Assembly: GCA_947179155.2 (NCBI GenBank)
Contig: OX359265.1
Location: 56,803,040-56,867,039 of the forward strand
Length of the DNA stretch: 64,000 nt
Origin: Hedera helix
Lineage: Eukaryota > Streptophyta > Magnoliopsida > Apiales > Araliaceae
Reading direction: 5' to 3'
In this document: in pieces, positions 24,501-37,600 of the stretch
How the letters are laid out: the number at the start of each line of letters is the position of its first letter
How positions within the stretch are numbered: position 1 is the first letter of the stretch
Position numbers and translations under genes: made by a program
Notes under the pieces: generated by a model
The model's input: the letters and a program-made list of their open reading frames with translations, nothing else
Told to the model about the DNA's origin: nothing
The model's database searches: none

Positions 24501-27500
24501 CTGCATCTCTAGTAATTAGCAGGTAAAGCAATAAATTAGTGGTTAAAGCAGCACAAACATTACATACAGGATTCCTAAGAATATAGTTCAGTATTGTATA
24601 GAGTACCAAAGACCATGTTAGCCTATAAATGTAAAAGCTTGCAAAAGTTCTCATGGAGGAATTGTTACTTACAACAGCTACAACACCATCATACGAATTA
24701 AGCTCCCGGTTTGAAATAGAGGCCATTACATCAAAAGCTTGCCCTGCCCTATGAGTCACAGTCACCTGAAAAACAAGTTGAAAACAAATATGAATAGCCT
24801 ATCAATGATACGCAAACTATATTCAAGTTTAAACTTATAGTATCCAAATAAGTATAGATTTATTTCCCAACGTACAAATATCCCTACATTGACAAGATAT
24901 CAAACAAGTCCTTATGCTTTCCTAGCACTTCAAGGGAGATGTAACTTGAGGTAAGAACTGTCCTAAGTTTCAGAAAGATGAAAAATATTAACATATACTG
25001 ATAACGGGCTTAGTCTTCTTAGAAACTGGGGGCCGAAAACTCGTCTGGGCAATTCTAATATTTAATATCTGGATTCTTGAATAGGAAATGAACTATACAA
25101 CCTATGTTATGAACCATTTAAACCTGCCAACCTGACATATCAAACTATCCTACGATCATCAAATGTCAATACATCCTTAGTTAATTAAGTCAATGAAATC
25201 ATCTGGCTGAATGATTATCTTATAATTGCAGTCTTCTGGTTCTTAATTTATTCATGTATGGCATCTTGCGCTTTATAATCTATCGGATTTACTATTAAAG
25301 TTTTTACTTTTGTTTGTCTCGAGTCCTTGCCTCTAAGGCTGAAAGAGTACTTCTTCGTAGGTCTGTCCCCATATCAAATGGGTTTAAAACTTCTGCTGCT
25401 TGAAGGATGTGACTTGAGCTCCATTATACATATTCAACTCCAGAATATAACCTAGCACTTACATACCCAGGAAAAATTAAAACAAATGAAGATGCTATTT
25501 CGGCTTGATTAATAACCAAAACAAAAGAGCAAACATGAAACTTGAAACAACAAATATGGCTGCATCACCGAGCTAAGCTTAAAATAAACAGTTGGGAGTC
25601 CACATATATGGCAATAATTACCTTTATTTGAACTTTAGCTTGAGAAAATATAGGAGCCACCGCTTCCCAAGTACGACATCCATTTCCTTTCCCACTCCTT
25701 GGATGAACAAAAACCTAGTCAATCATTAATAGAGTCTGAAAATTCTGTACTGCTACAAGTAATCTGACTAACCACATACCAGTAAATATGTAGTTATTCA
25801 ACATACCAGAAGATTCTTAGGTCGCCCTGCTTCCATGTTTAGAAAGGCAGTGAGCAGAGCCACCCACATCAGACACGTCACCAAATCCTTGTGGCCAAAA
25901 GTGTACACAGATGGGGCTCAAAGACGAGGGTGAGTCTTGGACCTTTGAACACAATGCAACGTGAAGCGATACATCTGCAGCAGCAAATAAAAAACTCAAT
26001 TATCAAGAAAACATGATCACCACTCTGAAAGAAGATGACTGAAATGTCATTTTTTGAAGAAAGTAACAATGAATGTAACCTCAGATGCATGACCCAGAAG
26101 GCAACCAGAGGCATTTGCAAGAACAGATTCATGAACCAAACCCCAATCAATGAACTCAACAGCATATGCTTAAGAATATCTGATTGTAGTTTCCTTCTTT
26201 GAAACAAGTTGTATGCCCAAACAAGATGATCCATCCTCTTCCTATCACAAATTAAGAGAACAATATATTTGGAAAGGTAAATGACATTACAAGGTGAGAA
26301 AAATATTTGGATATCAAGCATAAGAAGCTCATGAATTATACAACATCCTTTCCTTCACAGCGGCTCCACTCTAGCGCCTGCCATACGTCTACCAGTATTT
26401 TAATTCAACCTCTAGATAACCCTTTCCTTCAAGGCGGCCCATCCCCAAAAGCTAGCTCTGAGGGAGGGAGAGCCCAAAACAATATCAACCCACACCAAGT
26501 TGTCCATACAACCAACGAGGGAGTAACCCCCATAAAGCTAGTAATGGGATCATAACATTACACTGTATAACCTTTACTGTTAATATCCAACATTTACAGT
26601 TGTACAATATTTCAAGGACATATATTGTCATTTGCAACACCAATAATCTTTGATACACTTCACAATGAACGGGTAAAGGTCTTAAAAGTTAGTTCTAATT
26701 TTCCTAAATTATAGCATAAACCCTCGTATTCCTCTAGGCTTCAGAAAAGCCGTGAAAATTGTGGATAGCCATTTGTATTGGTAAATTACAACGTACACAT
26801 TTTCAATTTTAACATCATCAAGTTAAATTTGCTCAATCCTCATGTGAATAATTTACTTTAACTTGTGCACAGGCAACTAGCTCAAAAGTTGACAATCAAC
26901 TGCAAGTAAACCACTTCGATAAGTTTTCATTACTCATTTTTATCTTAAAGAATGCAATTAGAATCTCCAATTTCAAACTTGAATATATTAGATGACCATA
27001 TTTCAACCTATAATCTTTCAGCAAAAAAAAAACCAATTATTCGGAAACCAATTATTTCATTTTTTGAAGTATCATCCCGAAAACCTAGTTCACAAATTAA
27101 CAGAAGCAGTCTCGGAATATTCGGAATTATAACCCGTTTGGGAATTAGACCAACGAACTGAAGTTGTCCCAATATGATCAGAAGTCCATGATCAATAAAC
27201 AGAAAAAGATGAAACTTTGCAGGCCCATTTTACTCAATAAGCATACATCCATAGCGCCATGTCAATCCTGACCAATTCGAAAAATGAAATCACACCAATA
27301 AGAATATAATAATTATCAAATTAACAACATCGACAAACCCAACTAGCTTTTTAAGAACAAATTCATGTTTTGCTTGTGAAAGTAACAATAAATGTAGCGA
27401 TTGTAATCGGGAAAAACTTATATTATACATGGATTCAACCCATTTCCACGAAAGCCCATCTGAATTAAGGGTAAGAACAACCTCTCCGACATGATCCAGG

Positions 27501-27573
27501 GCGAAATCAAGTTCACCATTTGGGGGTGGAGTGGTGAACTATCTGGCACCAAACAATCTCCTTCTCTCTCCAT

Positions 27574-28975
27574 AAATATATTGGGCCGTAGATACCCAAA
27601 AATCTGAAAATTTCAGAGAAACTGAGATATTTTTGTCTCAACTGATTTCTTGAAATTTATAGATTTGGCAAGTTGCCTTGTTACCCATTTCGACGTCAAA
27701 TCATCGGTTTTATATTTTTGTAAATAAAAAAAAAACTTCCAGATGAATTCTAGCGCTTAATTCATTGACCAACCTATCAATTTAATTTATTAATAATTTA
27801 TAATTTAAAATAAATAAAAAACTATTGCTAAATGAATTATATTTAAGCCTTGGTATTTCTAAAAAAGTATAAACATAAAAGAAAACCAACAAATAAGTAA
27901 ATCTACGTAAGAGGGTCTTAAGATTCACGATTTTAACTTTTTCTTATTATAAAATATAACTGTATAATATATTAGTTTGAATCATTTTTTGGAAATTTGA
28001 AATTTTCTACACAAATTTGAGTGTTTATAAAATACTCATGATGATTAACAAAAGGTTAAACTTCATTTTTGATCTTATTTCCTTTAAATAATATGAAGAT
28101 ATTTAATAGCCTGTTAAGTGTTTAGCGATTTTAATGGCTAGTTCAGGCCATTTAATGCTTATAACAAGGTCACCAATAATGTTTAAACAATGTCTAGACT
28201 AAGGGACCATTTTATATGGAATAAATGTATTTTAAAATATAATAATATTTGTGACCTTTCAAAAGTATTTTTAATTAGTAAAAAACATGTGGAGATATAT
28301 TGCTTTTGAGTTAGATAGAAACACTTTTGACTGAAATAAAATTTATCCATGAATTATTGAAAAAAAATTAAAAATTCATGCCATACATTTTTAGAACATT
28401 TTTTTCAAAAATAATTTTACAATTGCGTTGTAACACCTCAACCCCATATCGATTAATATAAAATATTTAAATATGTATATAAAAACTTAAACAATTATCA
28501 TTAATACATTTAATCATTTTTTTTTTTTTGTATCGGGTCTTATTGTTACTGTGTTACATATGTAATCAAATAAAATATTTTTTAACAAAAGTTTAAGTGT
28601 TTTACTTTACACCATCTTCTATTTGAAAGTAGCATTTACTAAAATGAGACGACTCCTAAAAAAGTGTTTGAAGGATAAGCATATTTTCTCACTTATTCGT
28701 ACGAAATACGAAAATAATATTACTCTTATTTTTGGTTTTGTTTTTTTTTAAATATAATATAATATTGACAATTTTCCATTCAACCTCCTCAATTTAAATA
28801 TAATATTGATATTGATAAAAGTTAAATTTAATCACTATTATTAAAAGAATTTTTTTTGGAACATATTTGAAAACAAGCCGTAAACGATGTTCACAGAAAC
28901 TCCAATATCAAATACAACATAGTGGAACAACTGTGTGAAGGGCAATGCAAAAGCATATGAATCCATTAAAGGAAC
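27574..28975. other. Intergenic region between asparaginase and ceramide kinase genes
   Basis: AT-rich spacer upstream of the ceramide kinase start and downstream of the asparaginase stop. A TGTAACACC sequence at about 28430 resembles an LTR start, but no matching end was found. No gene or RNA was recognised. Confidence 0.4.
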
Positions 28976-31900
28976 TCATGGAACAACTGTGAAGACCTCC
29001 ACATCCTTCATTTCTGGACTTCTAACCGAGTACTGAAATGTCCATCCATGACATGCGCCTGCATGTACGCCATTCTTATCGACTGCAAAAATAGCTCCCA
29101 CGAAATCTGGATATTTTCTTGCAATTCGAGATATCGCATCTTTGGCAGCAAGTCTGGGTTCCATTCCTAACCTCATACTCTCCACAACTTGATAGCTGAA
29201 CGTAGATACATCATATTTGGTTCAAATTCAAATAACAAGCTATATGAAGGACGCAACTTGAGATGCTTATTTTGCCCCATAAATAACATCTTATCACCCC
29301 GCATGATATAATAATTTCAGCTGTAACTTAGCTGGGAAAGTTGTAAATAGTCAGATTTACCGTCCAAAATCAGAAGCAGGTACGGCTCAGAAACACATTT
29401 GGTTCTATAAGCTGAACCTGAACTCATTTCTCTCCTTTGGTAGTTCAAAAATAAAAAATAAAGCATTTGATGACGCTCAGATAGTTCAAATTAAATTCAG
29501 ACTCCAACAAGGTCCATGTAGTGACCAGAATACAAAACCTGGGGTTCGGTGAAGTACCATGGAAGGAAGCGCATCATTATATCACCATCACCAGTTGCAC
29601 CACATGCTCCGACTTCATCATCAGCATATGCAGAAGATCCAGCAATAGGTCCATCACCAACCCTTACACTCAAAGCAAAAGATAATATGATTATTTAATC
29701 TCACTCATCTATCATATTTTTTTTGGATGTACCTTAAATAATGATTAATTCCTCTTTGGATGTCCATTTTTACTGAATGGATTTATCACCTTCCACATAT
29801 CAATTTAATTTAAAATCGATTGTTTTGAATGGTGCCACGAAGGTAACTTAGGTGGCTTTCACCATATAAATGCTTCATGTGTTTTTAACTTTCAAGATAC
29901 CCTTGAGCAAATTCATTAAAAAATCATGAAACTCGTAAATTAATCCGACTGGCAGAATATGATTATAATTATTTCCATTTCCACCAAATGGGGCCTTAGA
30001 TTCATCTGGTGTTTCTCAATCCTTTTGAGGATTAAGATCAAGGTTCTAGCCAAAATTCATCTCATGTTTCTCAATCTCAACCATTCAGCTCCAGAACATC
30101 AGTTAATTCATTCCCAAAATCAATTGCAAAAAACATTAATCAACTGAAATCCGTTCATCTACCCCCACAAGCTTTTAATCTAGCAGTAAACATCCATAAC
30201 GTTGTCCAAAACTTCCTTGCTTATTTTCCTTATTTTTTCCTAAAACCTATTAACTTCAAAACCCTGCCTTTCTATCTCCTATGCATCTAAATCCTACAAC
30301 CTTTATTCTGATTCATGAAAATAACACAAAGACTCTTCACACAGAAATTCCATCCTAGAACTCTATATGTCAATAGTATATCATGCATCCTAAAGTGTCA
30401 AACAGCTTTACCAGCCCACTTGTATTGGTCTATGTTCGTATATAATTATTTAATTAATTCTTTTAGAAAGATTAAAAGTTTACAGCATAACTTAGAAAAG
30501 TTAAATCTCAGTTTTTTCTACCAATTTGTATTATCATATGCTGTACAAGGGCTACCGGCGGACAGAACAAGATGATACCATAAAATACTGATCAGTCATA
30601 TATACTCCTTTTTTGTTCAATATATTTAGTTTTAGCCTCATCACTACATTAAAGAGCCCCGTATGATTCTACCATACCTTCCAGGAATTTTAAAACTGGC
30701 CCCATTTGTTGATGTACCAACAGCAATGTGTCCCATCTAAACAATGAAAAATCTTGATCAAGGAAAGAATTAAGTTAAAGGGAAATAACTATTTTAAAAT
30801 AAAGTAGCAGAGACTAGGGCGTACTCTATCAACAACAGCCATGGATATTGTGTCATGGTTGTGCAGACCAACATGAGATGATATTGATCTGCAATTTTCT
30901 ACCAGATTGTTCATCGAACATACATTCTCACCAAAGTCCACATGATCCTTTCGATGATAAGGACCACAATTATTAGTGGGTAGAACATTTTTCCTAAAAT
31001 TTGGCTGGCAGCAATTCTCTTTCCATTTAATCCATTTATCCAAGGACTCAGGTGAACTAAGGTTTGAGGGTCCTGGAAGACCCATTGAAATGGCGAAGGC
31101 TGAGGCTTGATCTCCAGCAAGCATAGTGTGTTCAGTATGCTGCATCACTAATCTCGCAGCTCTGATGCCATCTCTGACAAACCTCATGGCTGCAACAGCT
31201 CCAACCTCCATTGTCACCTACGCAAGTCTTAGCAGATCCAAGATAGATTATAAATTTAAATACTTCCAAGAATACCCAAGGGGTACATTATGTCTAAAAA
31301 AACATGAAACCCTTGTTACCCCGTTCATGACCAAAGCATCGATTGTAGATTCACCATTTTCATCCGGACTACCGCCAGGCCCAACTGTCCATACAAAAAT
31401 TAGACCAAAGTTACATATGTCAACATAAATTACAACTATCAACACTTTTAAAAACTATAAAAACTGACAAACAAGAAAATTGCCAATTCAGATTTGTCGA
31501 CCCCAGGTCCACTGTTGATGTAGGACGAGGATGGAGAAAGGAATAAAGGGGATTAAAAGAAGATAATTAGGCTAACAGCCACAAGCAAAAGGTTTAAAAT
31601 TCAATAATAGCAACCATTTGATATCTTATAATAATGGATTAGGAAAAAGAAAAACCTTAATACTTAATGACCAAGTAAAATATTGTCTCAGTTCCAAATT
31701 ATAAAATTACTTTTGAAAGTCAATTTGGAACATTTTCAAACTTAAAATTGAGACGATTCATTGAAAATTATGAAACAATAATTAGAATGAGTAATACTTT
31801 TTAGATAGTTTACAATATTCATCATTGTATTAACTAAAATCAAAGGAATTCATGTCCATTTTGAGTTTGAAAGTGTTTTAAGTTGACTTCAAAGTCAATA

Positions 31901-32765
31901 GTGATCTTTTATTTTGAAAGTACTAAATAACCAAATAAAATAAGGAAATAAAATCTTAGTCATTAGCTACAATCATAATTAAATAATACTCTAGAATATT
32001 CTAACACTTAATAAAATATTATTACATTGAACTAAATATTTATGGGTGTTTACAGAATCCAACCTGTGCCATCGCATCTTAATGCTTCACAAGCTGCACA
32101 ACCCTCCACAACAGCATCTATGGCAGAAAATCCGCTATTAGCAGCCGTCCATGCTGCTTTAACAGCTTCCACGAATGGCCAGGTGCTCACAACCAAAGGG
32201 TACTGCCCTGAATTTTCAACCTCATTTCCCACGGCCTGCTCAACATTATCACAAAAGGGGTAATGTGCAAGCTTTTTGGTAGAACAACTGCAACGTTGAT
32301 GGGCTAAACCACTAACACAACTGAGCATAATTAGACTAATTAACCAAAGATTTTCATTTTCTTGAAAGGTTAAAAAAGAAAATTAGTCATATAGTTACAT
32401 TCATAATTTGTTGTCTCTCCATTTCAATATCCGATGGTAGATAAATATATTTAAGTTGATTTCCGTTAACAAATGAAATGAAATTATTTCTTTAGTTTTA
32501 CAATAACAATTGTTCTATATTTTTCAACTCCTTTCTTTTAAATCTACACAATTTGCCAATGGAGCCTTACGAATAGGAAGATTGAACAAACACAAAACCC
32601 CATATGAACAAGTATACCCAAAAACCCAATTTCAACATAACATCCCAGAATTAAATAAACACAAACACGAATATATATATATATACATATAGATATAATA
32701 AAAAAGCGTAAGAGTATTACCAGAGAGAGGAGTGTGAGGAGGAAGACAGGACTGATTGCCACCAT
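28976..32765 (-). CDS. Isoaspartyl peptidase/L-asparaginase, aspartylglucosaminidase-like Ntn hydrolase
   Basis: N-terminal nucleophile hydrolase that cleaves asparagine, isoaspartyl or GlcNAc-Asn bonds after splitting itself into two chains. Proposed exons, high to low: 32721-32765, 32064-32235, 31320-31384, 30825-31217, 30678-30736, 29558-29662, 28976-29195; 352 residues, as in the family, no lesion. Exon 1 is a hydrophobic signal peptide (MVAISPVFLLTLLSL), so it enters the secretory pathway or vacuole. Family blocks: VVSTWPFVEAVKAAW, AVVEGCAACEALRCDGTVGP, GSPDENGESTIDALVM, EVGAVAAMRFV. The autocleavage site is HNHDTISMAV, with Thr at about residue 217 as nucleophile, followed by GHIAVGTSTNGA and DGPIAGSSAYADDEVGACGA. 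It is closest in memory to Arabidopsis At5g61540 (asparaginase 3). The physiological substrate is not shown by sequence. Confidence 0.92.
31682..31922. mobile_element. Degraded Stowaway-like MITE in an asparaginase intron
   Basis: Diverged arms GTCTCAGTTCCAAATTATAA and, in reverse, GTACTTTCAAAATAAAAGAT flank paired inner blocks (AAAGTCAATTTGGAACA / AAGTTGACTTCAAAGTCAA). This is the same family as 6879-7226 and 56570-56816. It lies in the intron between the second and third exons. Confidence 0.55.
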
Positions 32766-34695
32766 TTGAGGAGCTGTTGACTTGTCGACCGGATTAATTC
32801 TTTTGTTTGTGGAGGATGATGGATGAGAATGGTGATTTTTTTTGGGTTTCCATGTGCAGAGAAAGATGTTACTTTGACACCGGGCTTTGTGTTTGTTTAA
32901 AATTTAAGGCTTTTAAGTTTGTCGGACTATGTTTCAAGTTGGACTCACTTGACCAGATCCAAAAGCCAAGCCTAACACCGATATCGAGAGACCAGCCCAT
33001 TTAGGCCAATCACGGTCAACAAAAATCAGAAATTCCTTTTCTTTTTTTCTTTTGAAAAATTTGCCCATTAATCTGTATTTATATGTGTGTTTTAATGAGT
33101 TAGCATTTATTTAAAAGGGAATTAAAAATTTTATAGGTAAAAATAATAATTTTGTATAAAAAGAATCACATGAATAAAAGACGAATATCACATTCACGTG
33201 AGAGAGATCTTATAAAAATATTAAATTTTACTTTTGAAAATATCAATTCTATATTTAAAACTGTGTTTGTGAGTTTTAAAATGGAGAGAAAAGAAAGGAG
33301 AAGAAGAAAATTTAGGAATGAAAATAAAAATTCCTTGTTTGTAAATTTTTGAAGGAGGGAAAAGAAAAGAAAATAAAGGAGATTTTTTAAAAAATTTCCC
33401 CCAAAAATTTCCTTCCCTTAAAAAGATTTGGAAAGAAATTTATTAAAGACGTGGATTACAAACTAAAAAACCAAAAATAACCATGTAATATTTTCGAAAA
33501 TGTAATTTAATAAGGGTAAAATGATAATATATTATTTTAAGTTAAAATTTCTTTCCAAAACTCAAAAACACAAGAAAAATGAATAAATTTCTTTTTCTTC
33601 AATCTCTCTTCTCTCAAAAAATTTAAATTCCTTTTTTTTCCCTCTTAAATCTCTAATCCCCAAAGCTTTTTTATGGGGAATAATAAATTGACATATATGA
33701 GAATCTTTCTTTGTTTTAGTTTAATTTTTTTATACTTTATTCAAACTTGAGGGGTTAAAAGTGTAATTTTATAAATATTATTATTCGCTTCAACTTCATA
33801 CTAATATTTTTGCTACCGTACTCGGTTTGTTGGTCATTGAATATTACAAGAAATACATGTATTTATAACAAAATAAAATTCATCGTAAATTTATTAACTT
33901 GGGAGTAAAAAATATTAATTTTATGGTTAATGGATAAAAGCTACAACAAATTGTTCGTCATAAATGAATTTTACATTATCGTGCATATTTCACGCTCAAT
34001 AAAAAATTGATGAAAAGTTTGAGATTTACTATTGATTTAGTAATCATAATAATGTCAGTTAAAATAAAACCCTAATGATGAACATTTTTTTTCTTCTATT
34101 TTTCTCTCTACGACAGCCATTAATAATAATTATTCCTAAATGATAATCTCTCTAGTTGAACTACTAGTATATAACAAAAATAATAGGCATGAGCTCTTAA
34201 CAAATTAACACATCTCACTTGTAATTGTATTAAAAGTACAACTCTTTTCTTTTTCTTCTTCTGCTTTCAAATTTTGTGTTATGTAACAAATATTAATTTT
34301 CTATTTTTCCGTCTCTTAATAAAACTAGAAGCAAGAGTACCTATTATTTTGCTGAAAATTTTTGCAAAAAAAAGTTAATAACTATTTTCCCATATTAACG
34401 TTAATTACTTAAATTATTATTGAAGAAAAAAAATATCTCCCTACCCCGGCCGATATAAAAAAAAATCCAACGAAATATTTAGTCAATAACGAGTCAAAAT
34501 CCTATTCCTTGGAAGAAGTAATCATTTTGTTTATTTCCTAAGCACATGCATTAGCCAACTGCTAACCCGTTTCCTAAATCAGCAAGAAATTCCTCGTAGT
34601 ATAATAATATATATATAACTCAAGCTCAGGTGCACATAATTTTCCTCCTCCTGCTAATCTCAACAATCCATGCACAACTGGGACATATGACAAAT
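32766..34695. other. Asparaginase upstream region and spacer to the RhoGAP gene
   Basis: About 1.9 kb of very AT-rich spacer, including A- and T-rich blocks between 33150 and 33700 (AAAAATTTCC and AATTTCCTTCCC repeats) that may be a decayed MITE. The asparaginase promoter must be in the first part. No convincing gene; short open frames have no domain. Confidence 0.4.
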
Positions 34696-37600
34696 TCATC
34701 TCCAGGCAGTTTCATTTGCATCTGTAAATATGGCATTGTGATGTTCTATTAAGCACTGGACAGCATCAATAGCACCAAAGTCAATTGGCAGGCCATCATC
34801 CAAGGAAACGGGGGAGGATGCATCTTCTCCTTCACTTTCTTCTGCATTCACATATCCAAACAATAGTTGAATCAGTAATCTCAACTAAATCTATCACATC
34901 AAAACACACCAAATTAACGATGAAGGGGGCAACAAAGAAGAGAGATAAAACTATCTCCATCTGATATATATGATAAATTGAGATTTTAATTCGTTAATAT
35001 TTTAGAATTGGGGGGAAGATTAAGAAAGCTCATACTGTTGCCAATAGAAAAATAAATAAGAACACACAAAATGCTCATTGCAGATAAATGCTTGTAGTCC
35101 TGCAAATATTATTTTGGTAATCTTTTAGAGTTGACAAATTAATAACTCTTGTTTTATTGCAAAAAAAAAAGTTAAAAAAAAAACATTGCAGATAAATTAT
35201 CACTTTTGTAGATGGCAAAGGAAATGTAATACTATATTCAGAGTTTTACAGATCAAAACTTGCAGAGGAAAAGGGAAAATGTCACAGCAACCCAACGAAA
35301 GCACATCATCTATGAAAGATATGTTACTAGCTGATGTATCTATCAAATCCAAACATCACACAAAAGTTTACCAATCAAACTAAACTGCCTCCCTCCCTAT
35401 TGTATTAAGCATTGCTAAGAATATATCACCTCATTTAATGCATACATTTTTATTTGTAGATATCAAGTTAATTATTTCATAGGAATCCTACTAGTGAAAC
35501 TGTGTAGAAGTGATCGCATACTAGAAGAGACATGAAAAAGTCCAGTAAATAGTTATGACTGCATATGTGCCTCTCAATATAAACAAACTTTTCCAACTGA
35601 AACTAAATATACATGCATGCAATTAAGGTGTATGGATCAGATTTTTCACCTGCAAGCATATCCAATTCACCATTATCACGTGCAGGATCCACATTAGTCT
35701 TGGGTTGATTTTTTGACGGTTGATTCCAAAAAATTCTATAAAAGTCTGGCCTCCGTCCCTTCTGCCATATGATGATAGGGGCCATTTCTGTAGCAAGGCT
35801 GCGAGCATCCATCTGTAAGAAGTAGCAATCATTAAGCATGCCGATCTGATACAATTTCCATAACAAGTTATGTAACGACCCGGGTCAAGTCCCGAGTCCG
35901 AATCAAATCATAGCAGAATAAGACTCAATGCGGTGTCTCAGTAATATCTTTAGTAATATCTTTTTAGGTCATCTTAGCTCACCACAGATTCACCCAAAAG
36001 GTCATGACTGAAAGTATTAATGATAGCAACTTGAGCTTTTATATACGCATCTAAATATTCCACATTAACCGACGTGGGACTGGAGTGTTACAAATTCCCC
36101 GACTTAAATACCTGACGTTCCCGTCAGGTCAAATACATAGCCACACAAGGCCCATAAACTTTGCTTTTTTAGCCATTCACTACATTCTGGCAACTCCATT
36201 GGACAACCTGACCCGAACTTTCGAGAGTCGGCTCTGATACTATATGTGTGACCTCCCTTTCCTATCTGGGAGGGGGGTGTTACAAGTTATAAATTGAATG
36301 CTCAACCATACATGTTACAGTTAATAAATAGATTAATCATATAGCTATAATAAATTTCAAGACACCGTTATTTTTCAATTCCAAGGAGAAACAATCCAAC
36401 ATTCGACGCCTAAAACTCAAAATTATTTTCTTAAAAAATGGATTAAGTGAACAATTTTAGTACCATAAGAGCAATAGAGTGATAGAGAGAGATAGAATTG
36501 GGGAGAGAGAGAGGGGAGAGAGAGAGAGAGAGATTGCCTTGGTAAGAAGGAACTTCTGGCTAACGCGAAGCAAGAGTGCAGTAATTAGTTCTAGTGTCAT
36601 ATAGTTAACAATCGGTAGCCTTTTCAATATATTTCTCATAACATGTACGCTAGAACGAGCGCTCCTGATTTCATCGTGTAGTACAAATGTAGTTAAAGGC
36701 TCAGGCAGGCTTTCAAGGTAACACTTGATCAAAGTCGCAACATGGACTGGGTTTATACCCTCCGGTAGTGAAGCATTGGAATCTGTAAAGAGTAATTAAC
36801 ATTAGAAAATAAGTGCAGCCACATAGAACCGCTGAAAGTCACCATATGATCTTGCACTTAATACCTTGGTTGTATAATGAAACTAACTGCTGGATAACCT
36901 TTTTGTCTCCTTCAGATTTGAATAACTCTTGCGAGTTCAGTCCTAAATCAACAAGAAAATGATCAAGATTGCATAAAAATGTAAAAGACCATTTTCGACT
37001 TGTTCATTGTCATGCAAATCACCTGATAATACGAGATAATCTGCACATTTGACTAAGATATAAGGAATAGGTCGGGCGGATTGTTGCCTCTGCACAGTAA
37101 CTTCAATTGGAACTCCAAATACTGAAGAGAACACGTAAAGCGAGAGGTTAGACATTTTACACGTTAGCTGGAAAAAAATAAAATCAAAAGCGTCATATGG
37201 TACACTTTCTCAAACAATAGGCTTCCATGGTTTCAGTGCAAAAGTGCTAATGAAGATACAAAGTAAAATAAGAAAGCACAACTCCCACCTTCTCAATCAC
37301 TCTGTTAATAAATAAAGAATCAACTATTTCATGCCACTGCATGGGTATAAAAGTTACAAAAAACCCTGTTCACTAGAAATGAAGGTGATATATATAAGAA
37401 TACATATTTCCTGTAGCAATTTTCCTCAACCAACAGTGATTAAGCACTCACAACCATGCCTAACAAGATACCCTAAACTTGACTCTTTATCCAAACAAGA
37501 TACCCTTAACTCGACTCTTTATTAATCATGTCAGAACTCATAACATTTAATAAAGTTTTTACAACCAGAATGGCTCAAGGCCCCCAAATAGCAAAATCAT

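Larger units (their letters stand above)
18228..27573 (-). pseudogene. Ceramide kinase (ACD5/CERK type) with multiple disabling lesions
   Basis: Ceramide kinase phosphorylates ceramide; in Arabidopsis its loss (acd5) causes spontaneous cell death. Recognised exons: start ATG 27571-27573, 26080-26241, 25807-25974, 25622-25714, 24673-24765, 23672-23889, 23547-23573 (borders uncertain), 23252-23336, 21685-21834, 20638-20739, 19037-19411, 18435-18501, 18228-18354. Family blocks include HPRSGKGNG (nucleotide loop), GGDGFFNEILNG (catalytic signature), GLIPAGSTDAIVM, GFYGDVITKS, DAHLSDGFLHLILIKDCPR. Lesions: a missing base in a C5 run (27522-27526); in-frame TAA 26170-26172; in-frame TGA 25918-25920, where the family has Trp; a missing base near 23819-23823 (C5 run); in-frame TGA 19327-19329; one extra base near 18308-18310. 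Most recognised introns keep GT/AG sites; the borders of exon 1 and of the micro-exon around 23.55 kb are unresolved. It is therefore an unprocessed, recently decaying gene, or an allele with local sequence errors. Confidence 0.75.

Noticed and set aside
28425..28445. Second TGTAACACC LTR start
   Set aside because: No matching terminal sequence or target duplication was found downstream or upstream.
30789..31428. Open frames on the plus strand across asparaginase exons
   Set aside because: The minus strand encodes conserved Ntn-hydrolase blocks with correct splice phases; the plus-strand frames have no family match.
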